From Azospirillum sp. SYSU D00513 (GTDB lineage Bacteria > Pseudomonadota > Alphaproteobacteria > Azospirillales > Azospirillaceae): a stretch of DNA of 47,573 bases. A model generated the notes under the pieces. It was not told where the DNA came from and did not search any database. It saw nothing but the letters and a program-made list of their open reading frames with translations. Shown piece after piece: positions 33,878 through 43,049 of this stretch; the first letter of the stretch is position 1, and the number at the start of each line of letters is the position of its first letter. Position numbers and translations under genes: made by a program. The stretch spans positions 1-47,573 of the forward strand of contig NZ_JAFIQV010000043.1 of NCBI RefSeq assembly GCF_017356015.1, in the 5' to 3' direction.

Positions 33878-35103
33878 CCGCCCCGCTCGACCTCGGCTTC
33901 GTCCGGTCCCAGTTCCCCGCCCTGGCGGGCGAATGGGCCTTCATGGACAATGCCGGCGGCTCCCAGGTCCTGACGCGCGTCGCCGACCGGATCCGCGATT
34001 ACCTGCTCACCACGAGCGTGCAGCTCGGCGCCAGCTACGAGGTGTCGCGGACGGCGGGTGCCCGCCTTGCCGACGCGCACGCGCAGATCGCCGAACTGAT
34101 CGGCGCGCGGCGGCCGGACGAGCTGGTCATGGGTCCCTCGACGACCGCGCTGATCTACACGCTGGCTTCGGCCATGGCCGAAAGCATCCGGCCGGGCGAC
34201 GAAATCATCGTCACCGACAGCGACCACGAAGCGAACATCGGCCCCTGGAAGACGCTTCAGGAGAAGGGCGCCACCATCAAGGTCTGGTCCGTCCGCGCCG
34301 ACACGCTGGATCTGGCCCTGGAGGATCTGGAGGCGCTGATGGGGGAGCGCACGCGCCTCGTCTGCGTGACCCACGCCTCCAACATCCTGGGCACCATCAA
34401 CCCGGTGGCCGAGATCGCGCGGGCCGTCCACGCACGGGGCGCCAAGCTCCTCGTGGACGCCGTCGCCTACGCGCCGCACCGGGCCGTGGACGTCGCGGGC
34501 TGGGACGTCGATTACTACGTGTTCAGCTTCTACAAGGTCTACGGCCCGCATTTCGCCGTGCTGTACGGCAAGCACGAACATCTCCTCGCCCTGCCGAGCC
34601 TGAACCACTATTTCATCGACCGTAGCGTGGTTCCCTACAAGCTCCAGCAGGGCAACGTGAATTACGAGCTGGCGGTCGGCTGCACCGGGATCGTGAGCTA
34701 TCTGGAGGAGCTTGGCGCCCGCGTCGGGAGCGAAGGTCCCCGGCGCGCCCGCATCCTCGCCGCCTTCGACGCCATCGCGGCGCACGAGGAGGCTCTGGCC
34801 GAACGGCTGCTGTCCTATCTGCGCGGACGCAACGACGTGCGCATCATCGGCCACCGCGAGGCGGACCGCGCCCTGCGCGTGCCCACCATCAGCTTCGTCG
34901 TGCCGGGGCGCCCGTCCGACGACATCGTACGGCGGGTGGACGAGGCCAGGATCGGCATCCGGTTCGGGGACTTCTACGCCAAGCGCCTGATCGAGACGCT
35001 CGGGCTGGCGGAGGCGAACGGCGTCGTCCGCGTCTCGCTCGTCCACTACAACACGCTGGACGAGGTCGACCGGCTGATCGCCGCCCTGGACCGGATTCTG
35101 TAA
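33874..35103 (+). CDS. Class V PLP-dependent enzyme (cysteine desulfurase-like)
   Basis: 409 aa. ATG 33874 overlaps the allA stop and has GGAG 9 bases ahead. PLP-site residues are His118 (SDHEAN), Asp195 (VDAVAYAPH) and the Schiff-base Lys221 (SFYKVYGPHF). The last motif points to the cysteine desulfurase-like subgroup represented by VC1184 rather than IscS or SufS proper. No catalytic Cys loop is obvious. Possible activities include C-S or C-N lyase or transamination of a ureido or amino acid. Its place between ureidoglycolate lyase and a hydantoinase favours amino-acid release (inference). Confidence 0.87.
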   Translation: MTAPLDLGFVRSQFPALAGEWAFMDNAGGSQVLTRVADRIRDYLLTTSVQLGASYEVSRTAGARLADAHAQIAELIGARRPDELVMGPSTTALIYTLASAMAESIRPGDEIIVTDSDHEANIGPWKTLQEKGATIKVWSVRADTLDLALEDLEALMGERTRLVCVTHASNILGTINPVAEIARAVHARGAKLLVDAVAYAPHRAVDVAGWDVDYYVFSFYKVYGPHFAVLYGKHEHLLALPSLNHYFIDRSVVPYKLQQGNVNYELAVGCTGIVSYLEELGARVGSEGPRRARILAAFDAIAAHEEALAERLLSYLRGRNDVRIIGHREADRALRVPTISFVVPGRPSDDIVRRVDEARIGIRFGDFYAKRLIETLGLAEANGVVRVSLVHYNTLDEVDRLIAALDRIL

Positions 35104-35177
35104 CGCCCACGGGCAAGGCAAAGGGTTTCGCGCCGGGTGGCGCGCATGGAACGGCGCATGGAAAAGGGACTCTGACG

Positions 35178-36617
35178 ATGGCGGATTTCGACCGGGTGAT
35201 CCGGAACGGCACGGTGGTGACGGCGGCGGACGTCAGCCGCTGCGACATCGGCATCCGGGACGGGCGCATCGTGGCGCTCGCCGAGCGGATCGTCTCCGAC
35301 GCGCCGTCCATCGACGCCGCCGGGCGGCTCGTGATGCCCGGCGGCATCGACAGCCACGTCCACATCGCCCAGGACGGCGACGACGGGACGGTGATGGCCG
35401 ACGACTTCCTGTCCGGCACCACCTCGGCCGCCTGCGGCGGCAACACGACGGTCATCCCCTTCGCGCTCCAGGCCAAGGGGCGCAGCCTGCGCGCCGCCGT
35501 GCAGGACTATCACGCCAAGGCCGATGGCCGCTGCCTCGTCGATTACGCCTTCCACCTGATCGTGTCCGATCCGACGGAGGGGGTGCTGGGCCAGGAGCTG
35601 CCGGCCCTGGTGAAGGACGGCTACACCTCCTTCAAGGTCTTCATGACCTATGACGGGCTGAAGCTGAACGACCGCGAGCTTCTGGAGGTGTTCGACGTGG
35701 CCCGGCGCGAGCGGGCGCTGGTCATGGTCCATGCCGAGAATTACGACGCCATCCGCTTCCTGACCGACCGTCTGGAGCGGGCCGGCCGCACCGAACCCTA
35801 CTATCACACCGCCTCGCGCCCGGTTCCGGTGGAGCGCGAGGCCACGCACCGCGCCATCTCCTTTGCCGAGATGATCGACGTGCCGATCATGATCGTCCAT
35901 GTCTCCTCCGCCGACGCCATCGAGCAGATCCGCTGGGCGCAGGGGCGCGGGCTGAAGGTCTTCGCGGAGACCTGCCCGCAGTACCTGACCCTGACGGCGG
36001 AGGACCTGAAGGCCCTGAACATGGAGGGGGAGAAATACGTCTGCAGCCCGCCTCCGCGCGACAAGGCCAGCCAGGAAGCCTGCTGGACGGGGCTCGGCAA
36101 CGGGCTGTTCTCTGTCTTCTCCTCCGACCATTGCCCCTTCCGCTACGACAGCCCCGCCGGCAAGAAGAAGCACGGCGAGCGCACCGCCTTCCGCTGGGTC
36201 CCGAACGGCATCCCCGGCGTGGAAACGCGGCTTCCCATCCTCTTCTCCGAAGGCGTCGGCAAGGGGCGCCTCTCGCTCCAGCAGTTCGTGGCGCTGACCT
36301 CCACCAACCACGCCCAGATGTACGGCCTCGCCCCGCGCAAGGGCAGCATCGCCGTGGGCGCCGACGCCGACATCGCGATCTGGGACCCGGAACGGCGCGT
36401 CACCATCACCCAGGACCTCCTGCACCACGGCGCCGACTACACCCCCTACGAGGGCATGGAGGTCACCGGCTGGCCGGAAACGGTGCTGGTGCGCGGCGAG
36501 ACGGTGGTGGAAGCCGGCCGGGTCGTCGGACGGCCGGGCCACGGCCGTTTCCTGAAACGCGACCTGTCGCCTTTCGCCGCCCCGCGCGGAATCCGGCCGA
36601 CTGAATACGAGGCGTGA
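35178..36617 (+). CDS. hydA: Dihydropyrimidinase / D-hydantoinase
   Basis: 479 aa, the family's usual length. The binuclear metal site is complete: His60 and His62 (DSHVH), the Lys153 expected to be carbamylated (SFKVFMTY), His185 (VHAEN), His241 (VHVSS) and Asp317 (SSDHCPF). It opens the ring of dihydropyrimidines or 5-substituted hydantoins to N-carbamoyl amino acids. The expected next enzyme (N-carbamoylase or beta-ureidopropionase) is not in the window. It lies 74 bases behind the PLP enzyme and is the last gene of the operon. Confidence 0.94.
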   Translation: MADFDRVIRNGTVVTAADVSRCDIGIRDGRIVALAERIVSDAPSIDAAGRLVMPGGIDSHVHIAQDGDDGTVMADDFLSGTTSAACGGNTTVIPFALQAKGRSLRAAVQDYHAKADGRCLVDYAFHLIVSDPTEGVLGQELPALVKDGYTSFKVFMTYDGLKLNDRELLEVFDVARRERALVMVHAENYDAIRFLTDRLERAGRTEPYYHTASRPVPVEREATHRAISFAEMIDVPIMIVHVSSADAIEQIRWAQGRGLKVFAETCPQYLTLTAEDLKALNMEGEKYVCSPPPRDKASQEACWTGLGNGLFSVFSSDHCPFRYDSPAGKKKHGERTAFRWVPNGIPGVETRLPILFSEGVGKGRLSLQQFVALTSTNHAQMYGLAPRKGSIAVGADADIAIWDPERRVTITQDLLHHGADYTPYEGMEVTGWPETVLVRGETVVEAGRVVGRPGHGRFLKRDLSPFAAPRGIRPTEYEA

Positions 36618-37057
36618 AGGACACCCCGGCGGAGCGATCCGGAACCCTTGCTCAAGAGCGGAACTGTCGATCCCGATGCCGTGCGATGCGTCTCCAGCCA
36701 AGGCGCCGAAGCATCGCACGCATGGTCAATCCATGCGCCGCCACCCTGGACAAGAACGCCGCTTACCCATTTGCAAAGGAGCCGTACCTCTCGCCAACAT
36801 CCCAGGGAACTCTTCTACGTTACTGCTAAAGAGGCATATCGACTGCGTCCTTGCCGCATCCCAGGCGCCACTTCAGGATTTCCGGCAATGATCGGACCCT
36901 GAAGCCGGTCGCGCGTGCAAGGGAGGACCTGTGGCATCCAAAATGGATCGGTCAGCGCCGGGCTCTCCGGGCATGCTTCCCGGATGGACGGGTTGGATGC
37001 CGTCGCGCGCCATTATGCTCGGGCATCCGCCGCAGCCCTTCATCGGGCTCTAAGGGC
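36618..37057. other. 440-base gap before the HAD-domain gene
   Basis: I see no supportable gene; short plus-strand frames here lack ribosome sites and recognisable motifs. A 9-bp inverted repeat (GTGCGATGC at 36681-36689, GCATCGCAC at 36711-36719) with a 21-base loop could end the hydantoinase transcript, but no T-run follows. The stretch is less GC-biased than the flanking genes and might contain the promoter of the next gene. Confidence 0.5.
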
Positions 37058-39280
37058 ATGCCCACGTCACCGCGGGAAAGCCCTGGCCGTTCCTTTCGGA
37101 AAATAGATCTGGAAAATTGGGCGGCAGCCCTGATCGAAGGCCAAGCAACCGGTTCGGTGGTCAATGCGCCAAAGGCGGGGTCCGCCCTGGCCGACCCACG
37201 GACCGGCGCGGCTGAGCTGCTGTCCTTCGATGTATTCGATACGCTGATCACGCGGCTCTGGTTCAAGCCGGCCGACCTTTTTCTCGTGGTGGGGCGGGAT
37301 GTGGAGCGGACTGGGCTGTACCCCGGGGACGCAGAGGCCTGGGCTGATGCGCGCAGGGCAGCGGAACGGGACGCGCGTGAGATCTCCCCATGCGAGGAGG
37401 TTTCCCTCGACACGATCTATGGCGTCCTCGGCCAACGGCTTGACTGGACGCCGGAGCAGAGCCGGCGCGCTCAAGAGCTGGAATGTCGCCGGGAATTGCG
37501 GGCGGTGCGGCCCATTGCGGAAATGCTGTTCAGGCTGCGGCGTGCGCCGGGCTCGCCTCTGCTGATTTCGGACACCTATTTCGATGAAACCTTCGTGGAG
37601 CGCCTGCTTGACCAGTGCGGCCTCGACAGGACGGGGATCCGTCTGTTCACCTCATCCCGGTGCGGGCTGACGAAACGAACCGGCCGTCTGTTCGATCATG
37701 TTCTGCGCAGCACCGGCGTACCGGCGGATCGGCTCGCCCACACGGGTGACCATCCGCGCAGCGATTACAAAAACCCCAAGCAGACCGGAATCCGCGCCCA
37801 ACTCTACCGGAACCAGGAGCCGACCCGGTATGAGGAGGGCTATTACGCGGCCAAGGGCAACCCAAAGGCACCAAGACTTCTGCGGTCCGCCGTGGCGGGC
37901 TGCGCTCGGGCCGCGCGTCTCGGCGGTTCTTTCGAAGAGGGAAGACTCCAGTCGATCTGGAACACCTCGGCCAATGTCGCAGGCCCCCTTCTGACGGGTT
38001 TCGTTCTCTGGACGCTGCTGGAGGCGAAGAACAGAAAGCTGGGCCGGCTCTATTTCCTGGCCAGGGACGGTCAAATCCTGTGTGAGATCGCCAAGGTCCT
38101 GACGGGCTGGTTGGGCTGGTCCATCGACTGCCGCTACCTGCATGCCTCCCGGCAGGCGTATTTCCTTCCCTCCGTAACGTCCCTCGACACGGCCACGGCC
38201 GGGTGGTTCTCGGAGAGACCCGCGGGAAAAACGCTGGCGCAGATCCTCGCCCGGGCAAAGATCGGCCCCCTGGAGGTGGCTTCGGCTCTTGCGCGCGCCG
38301 GGTGGGAACGCGACGCCTGGGACAGGCCGCTCGCCGTTCCGGATTCGGTCCGGTTGCGCCAACTTCTGGAGGATACCGATGTTCGGACGCTCCTTCTGGA
38401 GCGCGCGAGCGATGAACGCGAGTTGGTTCTGGCCTATCTGCGGCAGGAGGGCGTCGGCGACGGAACCCCCTTCGGCATCGTCGATGTCGGCTGGCGCGGG
38501 CGCCTTCAGCGCTGTCTTCAGGACATCATGGCGACGGCGGACGATCTGCGGGAAGTGGGCGTGCACGGATTTTATTTCGGCCTCACGGAAAGGCCCGCTT
38601 TTCCGCCCCAACACACCGTCACCACATACACGCACCGCGCCCTGCCGTTCAATGCGGCCCTCGTGGAGACCTTCACCGCCGCAGACCATGGCGGCGTGAA
38701 GGGTTTTCAGCGCATGGAGAAGGGCACGACCGGTCCGCTTCTGAGAGAGGAGCGGAACACGGCGGCGCTCGAGTGGGGCCTTGAGATCCAGCAGAAATCC
38801 ATCATGGCCTTCGCTCGCAATCTCACGGAGGCGCTGGACGCCGGTGATGTGCCGGCGCAGGAGATGGTCGAGTTTCTGCGGACGGAAGGCTGTCGCGCCC
38901 TGGACCTGCTGACCTATCGCCCGGATCCCGGGGAGGCGGAGGCTTACGGCAGCTTCCAACATTCGGAGGACCTGACCCACGCGATGTCGGCAGACATCGC
39001 CACGAAGATGGTTCCCGCAGCCTTGTTCGGACTGGTCTGGGCGCCGGGCATCACGATCAATGAACGAACGATATGGCTGTCCGGCTCCATCGTGCGGTCC
39101 TGCCGTCCAACCCTGCTCAGGCGGACGCTGCTGGAAGCCTGGAACATGCGGCGGCACGCGGCAGGCCTCCTGCGGGCCTGGCAAGCGCGCCGTCGCCATG
39201 GACCGGCGTCCAATGCAGACCATGATCCGGCGCTGCTTACCGGGGTAACCCTGGCGACAGATCCGCGCCGCGAGGTTTGA
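37058..39280 (+). CDS. Large HAD-superfamily domain protein
   Basis: 740 aa from ATG 37058, with AAGGG 5 bases upstream. An in-frame extension to 36851 reads as non-protein-like sequence. The N-terminal HAD fold is clear: SFDVFDTLITR (nucleophile Asp58, with Asp61), LISDTYFD as motif II and GDHPRSDYKNP as motif III. The remaining roughly 450 residues (YFLARDGQIL, YLHASRQAYFLPS, GIVDVGWRGRLQ) match a domain that often accompanies such HAD proteins in polysaccharide or surface-glycan loci. The substrate is unknown. Codon use is less GC3-rich than in the operons either side, which hints at separate ancestry. No glycosyltransferase is nearby. Confidence 0.8.
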   Translation: MPTSPRESPGRSFRKIDLENWAAALIEGQATGSVVNAPKAGSALADPRTGAAELLSFDVFDTLITRLWFKPADLFLVVGRDVERTGLYPGDAEAWADARRAAERDAREISPCEEVSLDTIYGVLGQRLDWTPEQSRRAQELECRRELRAVRPIAEMLFRLRRAPGSPLLISDTYFDETFVERLLDQCGLDRTGIRLFTSSRCGLTKRTGRLFDHVLRSTGVPADRLAHTGDHPRSDYKNPKQTGIRAQLYRNQEPTRYEEGYYAAKGNPKAPRLLRSAVAGCARAARLGGSFEEGRLQSIWNTSANVAGPLLTGFVLWTLLEAKNRKLGRLYFLARDGQILCEIAKVLTGWLGWSIDCRYLHASRQAYFLPSVTSLDTATAGWFSERPAGKTLAQILARAKIGPLEVASALARAGWERDAWDRPLAVPDSVRLRQLLEDTDVRTLLLERASDERELVLAYLRQEGVGDGTPFGIVDVGWRGRLQRCLQDIMATADDLREVGVHGFYFGLTERPAFPPQHTVTTYTHRALPFNAALVETFTAADHGGVKGFQRMEKGTTGPLLREERNTAALEWGLEIQQKSIMAFARNLTEALDAGDVPAQEMVEFLRTEGCRALDLLTYRPDPGEAEAYGSFQHSEDLTHAMSADIATKMVPAALFGLVWAPGITINERTIWLSGSIVRSCRPTLLRRTLLEAWNMRRHAAGLLRAWQARRRHGPASNADHDPALLTGVTLATDPRREV

Positions 39281-39367
39281 GCCGCACCGCGCCGTCAGGA
39301 AATTGCACCGTCTGGAAACTCCGGCGGAACAACCGCGAAACGCGTCCGCCGGAGGCGCCTAAGGGTA

Positions 39368-39382
39368 AACCCTAGTAGGGTT
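39368..39382. promoter_or_regulatory. Palindrome AACCCTA-G-TAGGGTT before the che operon
   Basis: A perfect 7-bp inverted repeat, overlapped by AGGGT-AA-ACCCT (39362-39373), so two alternative short hairpins share an arm. It lies 84 bases upstream of the receptor gene and about 85 behind the HAD gene. It could be the operator of the che operon. Confidence 0.45.
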
Positions 39383-39465
39383 CACCCCAATTTTATCCTT
39401 TTCCGAGCGGTGCCAGTCTGCACCCCGCCGCCAAGCGTCGGCAGATACCAGACGGGAGCACCCCC

Positions 39466-41394
39466 ATGACGTTGGTCAAGAAAATGGATGTCGGCCACCC
39501 GGCGGCTTCCAACGGCAGCGCGCCGGTCAGCGCACGCACCGGTTCCTCCACCGCGGACGCGCAGCGCAAGCGCGCGCGCACCTTCGCGCGCCAGCAGAAG
39601 GTCGCCGAACGCGTCGCCTCCGCGACGACGCAGATGGCCAGCGGCATCGCCGAGTCCGCCTCCGCCTCGGAGCAGCTCCGCAAGTCGATGGAGCAGATCG
39701 CCGTCGGCGCGCAGGAGGCGTCGGGCGCCGCCCAGCAGTCCCTGACCGCCGTCACCAACATCACCAGCGCGATCCTGGAAGCCAAGGAGCGCGCCGAGGC
39801 CAGCCGCCAGAAGTCGGACACGCTGCAGATCCTGCTGGGCGACGTGAACGCCCAGATGACCGCCTCGGTCAACAGCATCGGCGCCAACGCCGAGCGCCAG
39901 CTCGCCTCCGTCACCATGGTGATCGAGCTTGAGCAGCAGGCCGCCAACATCGGCGAGATCGTCAAGGCGGTCGCCCGCATCGCCGACCAGACCAACCTGC
40001 TGGCGCTGAACGCCGCCATCGAAGCCGCGCGCGCCGGCCAGCACGGCAAGGGCTTCGCCGTCGTCGCCGACGAGGTGCGCACGCTCGCCGAGACCTCCGA
40101 GAAGTCGGCCCGCGACATTCAGACGCTCGTCGGCCAGATCCAGTCCGAGGTCAAGGTCATCGCCGACGGCATCAACTCCGCCGCCGAGGTCGCCAAGACC
40201 GAGGTCGAGAAGGGCCGCGAGGTCACGACCACGCTGGAGCAGATCCGGCAGGACATGGTGACGCTCGCCAAGGGCGCCGGCGACATCTCCGCCGCCGCGG
40301 TCGAATCCGAGCGCGCCGCCCGCGAGGCCCAGAAGGGCTCCGAGAGCATCGCCGCCGCCGCCGAGGAGCAGTCCGCCGCGTCGGACGAGGCCCTGCGCAC
40401 GGTGGACCAGCAGACGGCCGCGCTGAACCAGTCGCAGACCGCCTCCAGCGAGCTGCAGACCATCGCGGAGGAGCTGAAAAACTCCACCGACATCACCAAG
40501 AGCGCCGAGGAAGTCGCCTCGGCCGCCGAGGAGCTGTCGGCCGCCGTGCAGGAGATCTCCAGCGCCGCCACCCAGATCATGGCGGCCATCGAGCAGATCA
40601 ACCGCGGCTCCCAGCAGGCCTCGGCCGCGACCCAGCAGTCTTCGGCCGCGATCAACCAGATCGAGCGCGGCGCCAAGATCTCGCAGGACACCGCCTCGGG
40701 CGCCCTGGAGCGCGCCCGCGAGATGTCGGACCTGCTCAACGGCAGCAACAAGGCCATCGAGGCGCTGATCAGCGGCGTCGTCAAGGCGTTGGACGACACC
40801 CGCAAGAGCAACGAGCAGATCACAGCACTGGAGCTGGTCAGCCGCCGCATCGACAAGATCGTGGACGCCATCTCGACCGTCGCGGTGCAGACCAACATGC
40901 TGGCGGTGAACGGCTCGATCGAGGCGGCGCGCGCCGGCGAGTTCGGCAAGGGCTTCGCCGTGGTCTCGACCGACATCCGCAACCTCGCCCGCGACAGCGC
41001 CGAGAACGCCGAGCGCATCAAGGACGTCGTCAAGGCCACCCAGGACCAGATCGTGGCCGTGCGCCGCGACCTGGAGCTGATCGCCCAGGCCTCGGCCGCC
41101 GAGGTGGACAAGAACAAGGCCATCACCCTCAACATCGCCAACGCGGTGCGCGACATGGCGGTCGTGCTGGAAGGCAACGACGTCATCCTGAAGGGCGCCG
41201 ACGTCATCCTCAGCTCGATCGAGGAGGCCAAGAAGGGCGTCCAGCAGATCGCCGCCGCCGCCGAGGAAGCCTCGCGCGCCTCGTCCGAGGCCGCCGTGGC
41301 CGCCAAGCAGCAGTCCCGCGGGGCCGAGGAGCTGGCCGCCGCCGTCGAGGAGATCGCATCGCTTTCCGACGAGCTTCAGAACTCGGCCGATTGA
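39466..41394 (+). CDS. Soluble methyl-accepting chemotaxis protein with two signalling tips
   Basis: 642 aa, almost wholly helical coiled coil, Ala/Glu/Gln-rich, with no membrane helix and no recognisable sensor domain. Two MCP hairpin tips are present: DQTNLLALNAAIEAARAG at about 174-191 with GKGFAVVADEVRTLAE, and VQTNMLAVNGSIEAARAG at 474-491 with GKGFAVVSTDIRNLAR. They are exactly 300 residues apart. Each has its own pair of arms, with EEQSAAS- and EEASRAS-type methylation segments. The second tip diverges more. The start ATG 39466 follows GGGAGCACCCCC. The protein leads the che operon and may organise a cytoplasmic array or respond through an unseen partner. Confidence 0.92.
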   Translation: MTLVKKMDVGHPAASNGSAPVSARTGSSTADAQRKRARTFARQQKVAERVASATTQMASGIAESASASEQLRKSMEQIAVGAQEASGAAQQSLTAVTNITSAILEAKERAEASRQKSDTLQILLGDVNAQMTASVNSIGANAERQLASVTMVIELEQQAANIGEIVKAVARIADQTNLLALNAAIEAARAGQHGKGFAVVADEVRTLAETSEKSARDIQTLVGQIQSEVKVIADGINSAAEVAKTEVEKGREVTTTLEQIRQDMVTLAKGAGDISAAAVESERAAREAQKGSESIAAAAEEQSAASDEALRTVDQQTAALNQSQTASSELQTIAEELKNSTDITKSAEEVASAAEELSAAVQEISSAATQIMAAIEQINRGSQQASAATQQSSAAINQIERGAKISQDTASGALERAREMSDLLNGSNKAIEALISGVVKALDDTRKSNEQITALELVSRRIDKIVDAISTVAVQTNMLAVNGSIEAARAGEFGKGFAVVSTDIRNLARDSAENAERIKDVVKATQDQIVAVRRDLELIAQASAAEVDKNKAITLNIANAVRDMAVVLEGNDVILKGADVILSSIEEAKKGVQQIAAAAEEASRASSEAAVAAKQQSRGAEELAAAVEEIASLSDELQNSAD

Positions 41395-41424
41395 GCCTTG
41401 CCCCGTCAACATGAGGGCTGACCC

Positions 41425-42957
41425 ATGAACATGATGAACCCGGCCGCCGGTCCCGGCGGCGAGGCGGGCATCGGCGGGGATACGCGGCAATACGTGACCT
41501 TCTACGTGCAGAACGAGATGTTCGCGGTGCCGCTCGCCGAGGTCCAGGAAATCATCCGGATGCCCGACGTGGTCGGCGTGCCCAAGAGCCCCGCCAGCCT
41601 CGAAGGTCTCGCCAACCTGCGCGGCACCGTGATGTCGGTGACCAGCCTGCGGCGGATCTTCAGCTTCGCCGACGTGCCGCACGACGACGCCACCCGCGTC
41701 GTCGTCATCAACCAGGGGGTTCCGGTCGGCTTCGTGGTCGACCGGATGGCCGCCGTGGTCACCGCCGACCCCGACCAGATCGAGCCGGCGGAGTCCATCG
41801 GCGCCACCGTGGACACCGACCTGCTGCGCGGCATGATCAAGGGGGTCAACGGCCACCCGATGATCATGATCATCGACCCCGCCCACCTGCTGCAGGGCGA
41901 CGGCCTGAACGCGGGGCGGCGGGCCGCCCGCGTCGCGGCGGCCGCCGCCGAGGCCCGCGACACGCTGGCCGAGGCGAACGACGAGCTTCAGCTCGTCAGC
42001 TTCGAGGTGGCCGGCCAGGAATACGCGCTGGGCATCGAGAGCGTGCAGGAGATCGTGCAGGTGCCCGAAAGCATCAGCCGCATCCCCTGCACCGACCGCC
42101 ACGTGCTGGGTGTCGTGACCCTGCGCAACCGGCTGCTCCCGCTGGTCAGCCTGCGGGCGATGTTCAACCTTCCGGAATCGGACCTCGACGAGCGCAGCAA
42201 GATCGTCGTCGTTCCGCTCGACGAGAAGAACTCGGTCGGCGTCGTCATGGACACGGTCCGCGAGGTGCTGCGCGTCCGCAAGGACATCGTGGACCCGCTG
42301 CCGAACATGCTCGGCGACGGGCGGGGCGAGATCCAGTCCATCTGCCGCCTGAACGGCGGCAAGCGGCTGGTCTCCATCCTGTCCGCCGACCGGCTGTTCC
42401 AGCATGACGCCGTGCGCACGGCCATGGCCGCCGCCGAGGGGATGGAGGAGGAGCAAGTGGCCGAGATCCTGAACGACAGCCGCACCGCCGTCGTGGACGA
42501 GGAGGAGCAGTTCGTCGTCTTCCGCCTCGGCAACGAGGAGTACGGGGCGCCGATCGAGAGCGTGAACGAGATCGTGCGCGTGCCGGACGAACTCACCCGC
42601 GTGCCGAAGACCGCCGCCTTCATCGAGGGCGTCGTCAACCTGCGGGGCTCGGTGCTGCCGGTCATCGACCAGCGCCGCCGCTTCGACCTGCCGGAGGTCG
42701 AGCGCAACGACCGCCAGCGCATCATGGTCTTCACCATCAACGGCGTGCGAACCGGCTTCATCGTCGACAGCGTGTCGGAGGTCCTGAAGATCGCCCGCAG
42801 CGCCATCGGCCCCACCCCGTCCCTGTCCGACGAGCAGGCCAAGCTCATCAGCCGGGTCGCCAACCTGGAGAAGCACAAGCGGATGGTCCTGCTGCTCAAC
42901 GTCGAGAACCTCCTCGACGCCGCCGAGATCGGCGCGATCGGCCAGTCCATCCACTGA
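41425..42957 (+). CDS. CheW-type coupling protein with three CheW domains
   Basis: 510 aa. Three complete CheW domains run end to end: about 20-160 (YVTFYVQNEMFAVPLAEVQE), 185-335 (LVSFEVAGQEYALGIESVQE) and 355-505 (FVVFRLGNEEYGAPIESVNE). Each has the VVNLRG/TLRNR-type loop (GLANLRGTVM, GVVTLRNRLL, GVVNLRGSVL) that contacts receptor and kinase. Linkers are acidic. Most CheW proteins are one domain of about 160 aa. It starts 30 bases behind the receptor gene and is the likely scaffold joining the two-tip receptor to CheA. Confidence 0.94.
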   Translation: MNMMNPAAGPGGEAGIGGDTRQYVTFYVQNEMFAVPLAEVQEIIRMPDVVGVPKSPASLEGLANLRGTVMSVTSLRRIFSFADVPHDDATRVVVINQGVPVGFVVDRMAAVVTADPDQIEPAESIGATVDTDLLRGMIKGVNGHPMIMIIDPAHLLQGDGLNAGRRAARVAAAAAEARDTLAEANDELQLVSFEVAGQEYALGIESVQEIVQVPESISRIPCTDRHVLGVVTLRNRLLPLVSLRAMFNLPESDLDERSKIVVVPLDEKNSVGVVMDTVREVLRVRKDIVDPLPNMLGDGRGEIQSICRLNGGKRLVSILSADRLFQHDAVRTAMAAAEGMEEEQVAEILNDSRTAVVDEEEQFVVFRLGNEEYGAPIESVNEIVRVPDELTRVPKTAAFIEGVVNLRGSVLPVIDQRRRFDLPEVERNDRQRIMVFTINGVRTGFIVDSVSEVLKIARSAIGPTPSLSDEQAKLISRVANLEKHKRMVLLLNVENLLDAAEIGAIGQSIH

Positions 42958-43049
42958 TCGGGTGACGGGACGCGCCGGCCCGGGGCCGGCCGGCGCGCCC
43001 CATCCCCCGCACGACCCGCCCCCGCACGACCTGTTTCCCACACGTCAGC

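Noticed and set aside
39382..43041. 1219-codon minus-strand open frame opposite the receptor and cheW
   Set aside because: It mirrors two certain genes in high-GC DNA, is a low-complexity Gly/His/Asp/Leu-rich translation and has no motif or ribosome site.
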